A stretch of 64,000 bases of DNA from Actinomadura sp. J1-007 (lineage in GTDB: Bacteria > Actinomycetota > Actinomycetes > Streptosporangiales > Streptosporangiaceae): NCBI RefSeq assembly GCF_009793335.1, contig NZ_WING01000003.1:62001-126000 (forward strand). The letters are read 5' to 3'. Position numbers and translations under genes: made by a program. Shown in pieces: positions 44,181-52,046 of this stretch (position 1 is the first letter of the stretch; the number at the start of each line of letters is the position of its first letter). The notes beneath the pieces were generated by a model that was given only the letters and a program-made list of their open reading frames with translations, had not been told where the DNA came from and did not search any database.

Positions 44181-44383
44181 CCGTCCTCCGCGGGCCGTAC
44201 GCCGGTCGTCCCGTCGATCATCCGCACCCGCAGGTCAACGCCTCCAGGACCTTCCAGGCCGAACGTCGGACGGCGCACCAGATGGCACCATCGCCATTGC
44301 GAGGTCCTCGTGGAGGACGGCCGCAGTATCTCGGGCCGGTGCGCGGCGAACGACGTCCCCGTTCGGGACATGGTGCCGGTCAT
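44174..44383 (-). CDS. Small protein coupled to the tyrosine recombinase
   Basis: 69 residues, not recognised. It is rich in Arg/Thr/Trp (TSQWRWCHLVRRPTFGLEGPGGVDLRVRM) and ends VRPAEDGC, with TGA one base past the recombinase ATG. GGAGG lies about 12 bases before its ATG. Size, basic character and coupling would suit an accessory DNA-binding or excision factor, but no such motif is visible; it could also be a leader. Confidence 0.4.
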   Translation of the reverse strand: MTGTMSRTGTSFAAHRPEILRPSSTRTSQWRWCHLVRRPTFGLEGPGGVDLRVRMIDGTTGVRPAEDGC

Positions 44384-44788
44384 GGCTGTGCAGAACCTCC
44401 GGTGAGCGCTGAGCAGGAACGAACGGGTGCAGGTCGACTGACTCGTTTCCGCGCGCCTTGCACGCACGTACGGACCGCCGCACCGATCGCGGAGCAAGTG
44501 GAGCGCGGAAGCAAGGCGTCCGGGCATCGCGGGAACTGCTCTTGATGCAGGGATGCTTGGCGTCCAGGTGAGCATCGTTATGAGGCGCGGCCACGGGCCC
44601 GCGCGCTCGCTTCGGTCCCCTTCGCGTCGGCAGGGCATCTCACGGTCACCTCCCCTCCCCTCCGAACGGAGACCATAGCAGACCGCTTAATAACCCTTAA
44701 GTGGTCTCAGGCCTTCCTCAACTATCCCATCAATTCGATCCAATCTTGATGTGATTGATTAATCTGATCGAATGCTAGGCTTGTGATC
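44384..44788. other. AT-rich divergent gap with inverted repeats, candidate recombination site
   Basis: The 405-base gap is much lower in GC around 44675-44790. It carries GACCGCTTAA...TTAAGTGGTC (44681-44706, one mismatch, six-base spacer) and ATTCGATC (44733-44740) with GATCGAAT (44766-44773). A GATTAATC palindrome (44757-44764) sits near their centre. In Tn4651 the resolution site rst lies in the corresponding gap between tnpS and tnpT. Promoters for both divergent genes must also lie here. Confidence 0.5.
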
Positions 44789-46121
44789 ATGTCTGATGGC
44801 GATGAGAGGCCCGAACAGCCAGGTGGGGGCCGCGCAGCCGACGGCGCAGGTGAAGTACTGGCGAGCGTCCCCGGAACCCGGCAAGAGCCGGCCAGCGCCG
44901 TACTCGACCAGGCGCGGGAAGAGGGAGAAACCGGCCCCGGCTCCAAGTCGGCCGCGCGGCCGGACGCCGAGCGGGGCACATCGGCCTCGCAGGCTGATCC
45001 CGCCCCGTACGGCCGGTGCGGTTTCTGCGGCCGGGATCTGCCGCCCGGCTGAGGCGTGGGGGAAGCCGCTGAAGTACTGCCCGGCGCCCCGTACCTGTGC
45101 GGTTCAGGCCAGCAACGCCCGCCGTGACGCCCGCCGCCGCGCGAGCGCCGCGACCGAGCGGCGCCGGCAGGTCTTGGCCGACGAGGCCGGGCCTGCCCTG
45201 GACACGTTGGCCCGACTGCTCGCCGAGCACACCGAGCAGGCCCGGTCGCTCCAGGCCGCGTTGGATGCCGAAGACGGCTTGGAGCAGATCAACGCCGAAC
45301 TGCTGGAGCGCGTCGCCGACGCCGAGCAACGCGCCGACGAGGCGGACCGGAAGGCCACCGAGGCCGCCGCCCGCCGGATCCGCGCGGCCGACCAGCGCGC
45401 CGAGACGGCGCTGGCCCTCGCTGAGGCCGCCGATGGGCGGGCCGCCGAGGCGCACCGGCTTGCCGATGAACGTGTCGCCAAGGCGCAGCGGGAGGCAGAC
45501 GCGCGGGTCGCCGAGCACGACCTGGCCCGCGGCCGCGCCGAGCAGCAGGCCGCTCAGGCCGCCCGGGACGCCGAAACCGCCCGCGCCGGACAGCAGACCG
45601 CCGAACGCGGACTACACGCGGTCACAGCGGAACGCGACCGCCTCGCCCGAGACCACGCCAAGGACAAGGCCGCCCTGCAAGCCCGCGAGAGCGAACTCGC
45701 CGAGGCCAACGCCCGCGCCGAACGAGCCGAGGCAGCGCTCGCCGAGGTGCGTACCGCCGCCGAGGCCGCGGCACAGCAGGCCCGCGACGCGGCACAGACC
45801 GCCGCGTCCGAACTCGCCACCCTGCGTACGCAACTGCGGGCCACCCAACGCGAACTCGCCGCAACCACCGAACAAGCCGCCAACGACCGCGAACGTGCGG
45901 CCGCCGCCACTGCGGAGGCCAGCGCCGCTACCGCGGTTCTGGACACTGTTCGTGCCGACCTGGAAGCCCTGCGGCTCGACGCCGCCCAGCAACGCGAACG
46001 CGCCGCAGCCGAACAAGAACGCACCCGCGCGGCCCAACACCACGCCGCCCTACTGGAACGCGAACTCGCCGCCCTCCGCGGCACCCCTGACCCACCGGAC
46101 GGCGCATCCGAAGCAAATTGA
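44789..46121 (+). pseudogene. Zinc-ribbon plus long coiled-coil DNA-binding protein (KfrA/TnpT-like), frameshifted
   Basis: The start frame runs MSDGDERPEQPGGG to CGFCGRDLPPG, half of a zinc ribbon, then meets TGA. After 45050 the neighbouring frame continues KPLKYCPAPRTC, the other half, and then about 340 residues of uninterrupted heptad-rich helix (LAEHTEQARSLQAALDAEDG, ERAEAALAEVRTAAEAAAQQ, RDRLARDHAKDKAALQARE), ending ELAALRGTPDPPD. At least one indel in 45035-45065, near a GGGGG run, explains the break. KfrA and TnpT share this small DNA-binding head with a long coiled coil. Divergent from the tyrosine recombinase. Confidence 0.65.
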
Positions 46122-46152
46122 CGTCGTCTCTTCGGGGGCCGTTTTCGACGGC

Positions 46153-46212
46153 GGTGACACACCGGCCGTGGTCGGCCCCCTGAGTAGGCCTGTCGTTAAT
46201 GAAGCTGTCACC
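46153..46212. promoter_or_regulatory. GGTGACA/TGTCACC inverted repeat beside resolvase relic
   Basis: GGTGACA (46153-46159) and TGTCACC (46206-46212) are perfect inverted repeats 46 bases apart, with another TGTC at 46191. They lie directly beyond the end of the serine recombinase relic. The half-site resembles the TGTC-type ends of resolvase binding sites, so a res remnant is possible. Confidence 0.3.
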
Positions 46213-46229
46213 AGGTACACGCGAGTGAG

Positions 46230-46745
46230 TTGAGCCTGGTCAGTGCTGCGGGATGAGAGCGCGCCGGCATTTGCTGCCTGCTGGCCGTGCTCGCGGAGCA
46301 TGCGCAGGACGATGGCGGGTGATGAGTGCTGGCCCTTCTTCTTTCCTTTGGTGATGACCAGGCAGGCGGCGATGTCGCGCAGGCTCATGTTCTGGTCTCG
46401 CAGGTGGAGGGCGTGCGACAGCATGGCGTCGTCGGTGCCGCTGGCTCCGCCGATGGTCTTGCCGCGGGTGCGGGCGGATTCGTGGCCTTCCAGGGTGCGG
46501 TCGCGGATGTACTCGCGTTCCATCCCCGACATGCCCGCTAGCACGATGAACACGATCCCGGACGGTTCGTGCGAGCCCTATGGCTCGACGCTCGGGCCGT
46601 TTGGTGGCGCGGGTGGAGATCTTCTCGTGGAAGATCCGGGTGACTCCTTCCTTCCGGAGCCGAGTCGAGCTGGGCGTCCAGGGATTGGCGGGCGGTTGAG
46701 GCGCGGGTGTGGCCGATCCGCAGGCGCCCGGCCGGTTCGGTACCG
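46230..46745 (-). pseudogene. Serine recombinase/resolvase relic with internal deletion
   Basis: Pieces in order: RLRIGHTRASTARQSLDAQLDS (catalytic-serine region), then in another frame KEGVTRIFHEKISTRATKRPE, and then, directly joined, EPSGIVFIVLAGMSGMEREYIRDRTLEGHESARTRGKTIGGASG with the C-terminal helix-turn-helix MSLRDIAACLVITKGKKKGQH. Roughly 60 residues of the catalytic domain between RPE and EPSG are missing, and no start codon precedes RLRIG. This is a dead Tn3-type resolvase or invertase. Its location beside the tyrosine recombinase module suggests a former transposon. Confidence 0.75.
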
Positions 46746-47141
46746 GCGGCCGCAGGGCACGGCGGTTCGACCCGGACCATGCCGGGCTTGCGCACGGCGG
46801 GGTGGGAACGCCCAGGGCCTTGGCCAAGGGACGGCACGAGCTGGAACCGTGCGGTGTGGTGCTGGACGGCCACCTTGCCCTTGCCGGTGCGGCCCGGCGA
46901 TACGGGCGGGGCGGCGCAGGTGGACATGGGGCAGACGTGGGGTTTCACGCGAGTGGAGTCGGCATCGTTCAACCGCGAGCGGAACATGTGAGCGTTTCGC
47001 GTATCCACTCGTATGGAGCAACCCGTGAAACGGTGCTCGTCCTGGAGGGTTTCCGCCGGGCGAGGTGTTTCATAGGTCCTCGCCTGTGAAACAAGCAGCC
47101 ACGGATCGTGCCCTCGCCGCCGGGCTGTTCAGAAGCTGTGG
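46746..47141. other. Intergenic region with stem-loops
   Basis: No gene recognised. Two interleaved inverted repeats lie near the right end: GGCGAGG (47059-47065) with CCTCGCC (47078-47084), and TGTTTCA (47066-47072) with TGAAACA (47087-47093). They follow the stop of the merR gene by about 50 bases and could act as its terminator or be a protein-binding site. CGTTTC and GAAACG copies lie just upstream. Confidence 0.45.
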
Positions 47142-47540
47142 TCAGCAGCGGTGGCTGTCGAGTTCGGCCGACAGTTCGGCGGTGAACTGTTCGGCGTCGG
47201 TGAGGCGAGCGCGGATCTTGGCGGTGCGTTCCTGGACCAAATGGTGGTAGTCGGCCAGCCGGTCGAGCAGGCCGGCGCGTTCGGTGCCGGAGGTGTCGGG
47301 GGCGCTGAGCCGGTCGAGGATCTCCAGCAGGTCGCGCATTTCCTCCAGGCTGAAGTCGAGGGGTTTCATCCGCATGATGACCCGGAGGCGGGCGACGTCG
47401 TCGTCGGTGTAGAGGCGGAATCCGCCCGATGAGCGGGCGGTGGGCGGGGCCAGTCCGACCTCGCCGTAGTAGCGGATGGTGCGCAGGCTCAGGCCGGTCT
47501 GTTCGGCGACCTCGCCGATCTGCATCCGCACCTGCCCCAT
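47142..47540 (-). CDS. MerR family transcriptional regulator
   Basis: 132 residues. MerR HTH: MQIGEVAEQTGLSLRTIRYYGEVGLAPPTARSSGGFRLYTDDDVARLRVIMRMKPLDFSLEEMRDLLEIL, then a dimerisation helix (DRLADYHHLVQERTAKIRARL). Ends ELDSHRC with a single cysteine. AAAGGGGG lies four bases before ATG. It follows the SulP gene in the same direction, 60 bases away, so it may regulate that transporter. Confidence 0.88.
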   Translation of the reverse strand: MGQVRMQIGEVAEQTGLSLRTIRYYGEVGLAPPTARSSGGFRLYTDDDVARLRVIMRMKPLDFSLEEMRDLLEILDRLSAPDTSGTERAGLLDRLADYHHLVQERTAKIRARLTDAEQFTAELSAELDSHRC

Positions 47541-47599
47541 TGCGCCCCCTTTCAGCGGGAACATCTTAGGGCCGAGAGGAGCGCGGTCCTGTTCGCCGA

Positions 47600-49090
47600 T
47601 CAATGGCTTGCGGTCAGCTCGCCGGACAGGGTGCCGTGCATGTGGGCGCTGGGCTGGTTGAGGCCGATGATCTCGACGGTCTTGCCGCGTTGGGCGTACT
47701 TGGCGGTGACGGCGTCCAGGGTGGCGACGCTGGAGGCGTCCCAGATGTGGGCGTCGGTCAGGTCGATGACGACGTGGCCGGGGTCGCCGGCGTAGTCGAA
47801 CTGGGTGACCAGGTCGTTGCTGGAGGCGAAGAAGAGTTCGCCGGTGACCGCGTAGACGGCTTGGCCGCCGTCGGGGTCGACCACGGCCGAGACGTTCACC
47901 AGCCGCGACACCCGCCGCGCGAAGATGACCATGGCGGTGATGGAGCCGACGACCACGCCGATGGCCAGGTTGTGCGTGGCGACCACCGCGGCCACGGTGA
48001 TCACCATCACGGACGTCTCGCCGAGCGGCATGCGGCGCAGGGTGGCGGGCCGGATCGAGTGCCAGTCGAAGGTGCCGACCGAGACCAGGATCATGACGGC
48101 GACCAGCGCGGCCATGGGGATGTCGGAGACGATCGGGCCGAAGACGATACAGCCGACCATCAGGAACACCCCGGCCAGGAAGGTGGAGATCCGGGTGAGG
48201 GCGCCGTTCTTGACGTTGATCATCGTTTGGCCGATCATCGCGCAGCCGCCCATGCCGCCGAAGAAGCCGGTGACGATGTTGGCGATGCCCTGCCCGATGG
48301 ACTCGCGGGTCTTGCCCGAGTGGGTGTCGGTGAGGTCGTCCACCAGTTTGGCGGTCATCAGCGACTCCATCAGGCCGACGAGCGCGAGCGCCAGGGCGTA
48401 GGGCGCGATGAGGGTGAGGGTGTCGAGGGTGAACGGCACGTCCGGCAGGCCCGGGGTGGGCAGTGAGGACGGCAGGGCGCCCTTGTCGCCGACCGTGGGC
48501 ACGGCGATCCCGGCGGCCAGGGTGATGGTGGTGAGGATGACGATCGACACCAGCGGCGCCGGGACGGCCCTGGTGAGGCGCGGGAACAGCACCATGAGCG
48601 TCAGTCCGGCGGCGACCAGCGGGTAGACCGGCCAGGGCACGTCCCGCAGTTCGGGTACCTGCGCCATGAAGATCAGGATGGCCAGCGCGTTGATGAAGCC
48701 GACCATCACCGACCGGGGCACGAACCGCATCAGCCGCGCCACGCCCAGCGCCCCGAGCAGCACCTGGAACACGCCGCCGAGGATGACCGCGGCGATCAGG
48801 TACCCGAGGCCGTGCTCGCGGGTCAGCGGCGCGACGACCAGGGCGATCGCACCGGTGGCGGCGGAGATCATCGCGGGTCGCCCGCCGACGATGGCGATGG
48901 TGACGGCCATGGTGAACGAGGCGGACAGCCCGACGGTCGGATCCACCCCGGCGATGATCGAGAACGAGATCGCCTCGGGGATCAGCGCGAGCGCGACCAC
49001 CAGCCCGGCCAGTACCTCGGTGCGCAGCAGCCGAGGCGTGATCGGGATCCCGGACGCCACGTGGCGGGACAGCACGACAGGCAGAGACAA
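47600..49090 (-). CDS. SulP family anion transporter with STAS domain
   Basis: About 496 residues. The transport domain begins PRLLRTEVLAGLVVALALIPEAISFSIIAGVDPTVGL, with ten or more helices including GMGGCAMIGQTMINVKNGALTR, the SulP signature. A C-terminal STAS domain follows (VYAVTGELFFASSNDLVTQFDY, VVIDLTDAHIWDASSVATLDAV). It carries sulfate, bicarbonate or related anions. A TTG with GGAG just upstream gives the family-typical length; a GTG at 49201 would add 37 residues. Confidence 0.85.
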   Translation of the reverse strand: MSLPVVLSRHVASGIPITPRLLRTEVLAGLVVALALIPEAISFSIIAGVDPTVGLSASFTMAVTIAIVGGRPAMISAATGAIALVVAPLTREHGLGYLIAAVILGGVFQVLLGALGVARLMRFVPRSVMVGFINALAILIFMAQVPELRDVPWPVYPLVAAGLTLMVLFPRLTRAVPAPLVSIVILTTITLAAGIAVPTVGDKGALPSSLPTPGLPDVPFTLDTLTLIAPYALALALVGLMESLMTAKLVDDLTDTHSGKTRESIGQGIANIVTGFFGGMGGCAMIGQTMINVKNGALTRISTFLAGVFLMVGCIVFGPIVSDIPMAALVAVMILVSVGTFDWHSIRPATLRRMPLGETSVMVITVAAVVATHNLAIGVVVGSITAMVIFARRVSRLVNVSAVVDPDGGQAVYAVTGELFFASSNDLVTQFDYAGDPGHVVIDLTDAHIWDASSVATLDAVTAKYAQRGKTVEIIGLNQPSAHMHGTLSGELTASH

Positions 49091-49267
49091 GACACTCCAG
49101 ACACAGGGAACCAGGGCGCGCCGGTCAGCGGCACACCCCAAGGCGGCAGGCAACGGGGACGACAGCGTCCAGATCGCCGGGTCGTCTGCCGGAAGGTCCA
49201 CCCCGCGTGACCGTGGCCGGCGGCGGACCGTCGAACGATCTCTACTCTAACGTGACGGAAGAGTTGG

Positions 49268-49752
49268 ATGCGAGGCGGAGACCACGCCTGCGTGGGGGAT
49301 CTGGTGGCCACGATCCTGGCGGAGGAGGACGGTCTGCCCGTCGCCTTGACGCACCGGGACCTGGACAAGCCCGTCATCCACCGCGGCCGCGACGCCGCGC
49401 CGACCCTGCCGCCCGCGCCGTCCGCGCCGTCCGCGCCGAGCACGCCGCAGGTGGAGTTGCGGTCGTGGGAGACGCCGTACCCGGCGTACGCGCCAGTGGA
49501 CATCACCCCGCCCGAGCTGCGCCCCGGCGCGGGCCTGGACGCCTCCGTGCACGCGGGCTGGGCCGAGCCGTGCATCGCCCCGGCCGCGCTGCCCGACCTG
49601 CCCACGCGCCGCGCGAACGCGCTCATCCCGTTCCCCGTCGACGCCGACGGGTGGCCGCTCAACCCGACCGGACGCACAGGGTGGATCGGCCGTGATCTGG
49701 CCGGTGGGGCGAGAACGCACCGAACGCCACACCCTCAACCATGCCAATCTAA
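49268..49752 (+). pseudogene. NUDIX (ADP-ribose pyrophosphatase NUDT9-like) gene, truncated
   Basis: The readable part has VELRSWETPYPAYAPVDITPPELRP, GLDASVHAGWAEPC and ALIPFPVDADGWPLNPTGRTGWIGRDLAG, the N-terminal region of NUDT9-type NUDIX hydrolases. A frameshift near 49700 then gives WGENAPN and a stop at 49750-49752. The NUDIX box itself is absent, so the gene is cut. The break lies 60 bases from the left end of the TIR-bounded element, but the missing part was not found on its far side. Confidence 0.6.
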
Positions 49753-49814
49753 CGATCTCGGAGCCGTCGGGCTCGACCTCCCCACACGCCAGAGATCCTT
49801 GGCGCGGGTCCTTA

Positions 49815-49833
49815 GTGCCTGTGTCACAACCCG
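49815..49833 (+). repeat. Left terminal inverted repeat
   Basis: 19-bp arm identical in reverse complement to the right end; together with the preceding A the match is 20 bp. Preceded by TTA. Confidence 0.85.
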
Positions 49834-49857
49834 GGCTGCCAGCCCCGGGGTGGTGAT

Positions 49858-50337
49858 TCAGTCCGCCGGCTCCGACAGGTTCAGGGCCGCAACGAATGCC
49901 GGGAAGGTCGGCGCGACGACGCGCCATCCCACAAACCCCCGACTTCCTTGGTGGAGGTCGACCATCTCCTCGCCGAAGACGACCACCTGAGGGTCCTCCG
50001 CGTCGGTGCGATAGTCCAGCGCGATCGCGATGCAGTCGGAGTATCGGGCTCCGCCGACCAGGAGAGCGCGGTCGAGGTCGAGCCAGGGCAACTCGACGGG
50101 CTCGGGCTGAGCGCCTCTCCGGGCCACCCAGAACATCCGCGCGAGTTCGCCGTCCTCAGTTTCGCGGGAGAGCCCTGCCGTTTCCCTCTCCATCTGGTCG
50201 ATCGTCATGAACAACTGCACTGGCTCGTCCCTCCAGGGCACGACCCTGTCGAGTGCCTGCTCGCTGGGGTGACGCCAACGTCCATCGCCCAGCATCTCCA
50301 CCAGCAGGGCCGGCACCACAAGTCCCCGAAGACGCAT
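49858..50337 (-). CDS. Conserved hypothetical protein
   Basis: 159 residues, not recognised. RLRGLVVPALLVEMLGDGRWRHPSE at the N-terminus, then RVVPWRDEPVQLFMTIDQME, ALLVGGARYSDCIAIALDYR and RVVAPTFPAFVAALNL at the end. The later part has the look of SMI1/KNR4 (SUKH) proteins, which occur as immunity or accessory proteins, but the match is not firm. ATG of MRLRGL chosen over a GTG nine codons upstream. First gene from the left end of the TIR element. Confidence 0.5.
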   Translation of the reverse strand: MRLRGLVVPALLVEMLGDGRWRHPSEQALDRVVPWRDEPVQLFMTIDQMERETAGLSRETEDGELARMFWVARRGAQPEPVELPWLDLDRALLVGGARYSDCIAIALDYRTDAEDPQVVVFGEEMVDLHQGSRGFVGWRVVAPTFPAFVAALNLSEPAD

Positions 50338-50436
50338 CGGCGACTGAGGTCTCGGGTGGTCCACGAAGAGGAGCCTGCCATGCCATCCATCACCGCGGCC
50401 AGTTACGGGCTTCCAACCCGCGTCAGGGCGACGAAC

Positions 50437-51021
50437 TCACGACCCTTCGATACGCGATGGCGTCAGTAGCGCCCTGGGGTGAATGATCTTCGGTGAGTTG
50501 TGTGTGGAGACGGCCGAGCCCCGCCGTCCATGACGGCGGGGCTCTTCGGGGTGAGTGGTTCGGTCTTGCTCGGGTGGTTTGTATCCGCTGAGGAAGTCGG
50601 TGTCGTCCAGGTCTTTGAGGAAGCCTAGGACGTCGTGAAGGGTTTCGGTGGCACGGTGTGCGGTGTGCTCGGCCTGGTCGACGGCGCCGTGGACGGCATG
50701 GGCGTGGGCGGCGAGCAACCGCCATAGCGCGGCTGCGGTTCCGGTCGCGGCCCAGGCCAGGGTGCCGGGCTCGGCGCGACCGTTCATGACGTGCCGGAGC
50801 CGGTCGGCGTGCCAGAGCCACCAGCCTGCCTGCACGCATCCGTTCTGGCCGGTCGGGTCGACCATCTGCGCGACGGTCTCGGCCGCGATCGGGGCCGCGT
50901 CACTCTGCCCGGCTTTGGCTGCTTCGGTGGTCGCGTTCATGGCCTGGGTCTCGGCGCAGCCGAGTGCGATCGCGGCGGCCTTCAGCCGTCCGGCCGGTGT
51001 GTCGTCGACCATCGTGTCCAC
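50437..51021 (-). CDS. Conserved hypothetical protein
   Basis: 194 residues from a GTG; the ATG three codons in is also possible. AAAIALGCAETQAMNATTEAA, DPTGQNGCVQAGWWLWHADRLRHVMNG and TGTAAALWRLLAAHAHAVHGA, then HDVLGFLKDLDDTDFLSGY. A helix-rich cytoplasmic protein of a type seen in actinomycete accessory regions; no function known. The same frame remains open upstream into the DUF6192-like gene, with which it overlaps by 122 bases in a different frame. Confidence 0.45.
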   Translation of the reverse strand: MDTMVDDTPAGRLKAAAIALGCAETQAMNATTEAAKAGQSDAAPIAAETVAQMVDPTGQNGCVQAGWWLWHADRLRHVMNGRAEPGTLAWAATGTAAALWRLLAAHAHAVHGAVDQAEHTAHRATETLHDVLGFLKDLDDTDFLSGYKPPEQDRTTHPEEPRRHGRRGSAVSTHNSPKIIHPRALLTPSRIEGS

Positions 51022-51328
51022 CGATGCCAGCTCGGTGAGACCGACGGTACTGCTTGGGCCAGCGCGAGGCCGTCCACCGATACTCCTTGATCGAGTGGAA
51101 GCCCATCCCGATGTCGTCGGCGAACCGCTGCAGCGACCGGGTCACGCCCCATGCCTCGTCGCTGGTCCCGCCCGAGCCGGCCGCCGTCATCGGCTCGATC
51201 TCCAGCGCCCGGTCACCGATCCCGAACTGCGCAGCGGTCGCTGCAGTGACCAGCTCCCGCGCCTCGGCCACCAACTGCTCGTATCGGTCGGCGCTCACCT
51301 GCCCTACCTTGCTAGCAGGGACGTCCAT
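50900..51328 (-). pseudogene. DUF6192-like regulatory protein, N-terminal domain only
   Basis: VGQVSADRYEQLVAEARELVTAATAAQFGIGDRALEIEP followed by VTRSLQRFADDIGMGFHSIKEYRWTASRWPKQ is the N-terminal helix-turn-helix-like domain of DUF6192 proteins. After about 51060 the frame becomes arginine/histidine-rich and loses the pattern, so the C-terminal part is missing or frameshifted. The neighbouring frame reads TVGLTELASVDTMV into the next gene, so a fusion by one indel is possible. Confidence 0.5.
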
Positions 51329-51458
51329 CCCTGCTCCCTTCACGGGGTTCCCGGACCGCCCGGAAACGCTTGACCGTGAGTGTGTGCTTGATCGCGACAA
51401 GTAACAACAGGCTGGATATAGGACCGTTTCCCCCAGGTCAGACCGGGGCGTTCGAGGA

Positions 51459-51815
51459 TCATTCAACCGTTCGCAACTCCGTCACGGTGACGCCGCGGCG
51501 AACGGCTAACCGCGATCTCCAGGCCCGGGTGCGGCACGCCGGACTGCAATAGATCGCGCTGCTCTGCCGCTCAGCACCGATCACCCATTCGGTTCCGCAC
51601 TCCGGACACCGCGCCCGTGACTCCGGCGAGACGTCCAACAGCTTCGCCACCACTTCCCGACTACTGCGCACCCACCGCCAGTGCCGCGCCCGACAAGCCG
51701 AACTGCGGTACCTCGCATCAGCTCGCATCCACCCCGGCAAGTCCCGCCCGCAACTCGGACAACACCGCAGCCCACCAGCCCGTTCGCCACGTCCCGCGCC
51801 TGCCGCATGCACCAT
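51459..51815 (-). CDS. Small protein with two zinc-ribbon-like motifs
   Basis: 118 residues. CPSCGRDLPGWMRADARYRSSACRARHWR and CPECGTEWVIGAERQSSAIYCSPACRTRAWR are two copies of a C-x2-C...C-x3-C ribbon, each ending in a basic RHWR/RAWR box, as in small plasmid- and transposon-linked DNA-binding proteins. The ribbon resembles the head of the coiled-coil protein in the neighbouring recombinase module (CGFCGRDLPP...YC). GGTGAG lies six bases before ATG. It sits at the right end of the TIR element. Confidence 0.55.
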   Translation of the reverse strand: MVHAAGAGRGERAGGLRCCPSCGRDLPGWMRADARYRSSACRARHWRWVRSSREVVAKLLDVSPESRARCPECGTEWVIGAERQSSAIYCSPACRTRAWRSRLAVRRGVTVTELRTVE

Positions 51816-51955
51816 CGCCAACTCACCGGTCCAAGGCGCGGCACCCCCCATCCATGCAAGCACCACCGGCACGACCCAGCCAGCCCCAACACCCTCGCCA
51901 GACCGGTCACCTATCGCTTGCCGGCAACGCATCCAAGGTGCGATTCGCGATGGTT

Positions 51956-51974
51956 CGGGTTGTGACACAGGCAC
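51956..51974 (-). repeat. Right terminal inverted repeat
   Basis: CGGGTTGTGACACAGGCAC, the exact reverse complement of the left arm; followed by TTA. Confidence 0.85.
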
Positions 51975-52046
51975 TTATCGCCGTATTACGGTGAACACCT
52001 GGCCGGTGCTGCCGTCACACGGCATCTGGAACAGTGGCGCACCGTC

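Larger units (their letters stand above)
49815..51974. mobile_element. 2160-bp segment with 19-bp terminal inverted repeats and TTA duplications
   Basis: GTGCCTGTGTCACAACCCG at the left end is the exact reverse complement of the right end, and TTA flanks both outer sides (49812-49814 and 51975-51977). This is the structure of a transposed unit with a 3-bp target duplication. Inside are four small leftward genes and no recognisable transposase, so it would need one in trans. TNA-type 3-bp duplications are known for part of the IS5 family; family assignment here is inference. Confidence 0.6.

Noticed and set aside
46122..46200. Tn3-type 38-bp terminal repeat starting at a GGGGG run
   Set aside because: GGGGGCCGTTTTCGACGGC near 46135 looks suggestive, but no matching end was found near 42.8 kb or elsewhere in the window.
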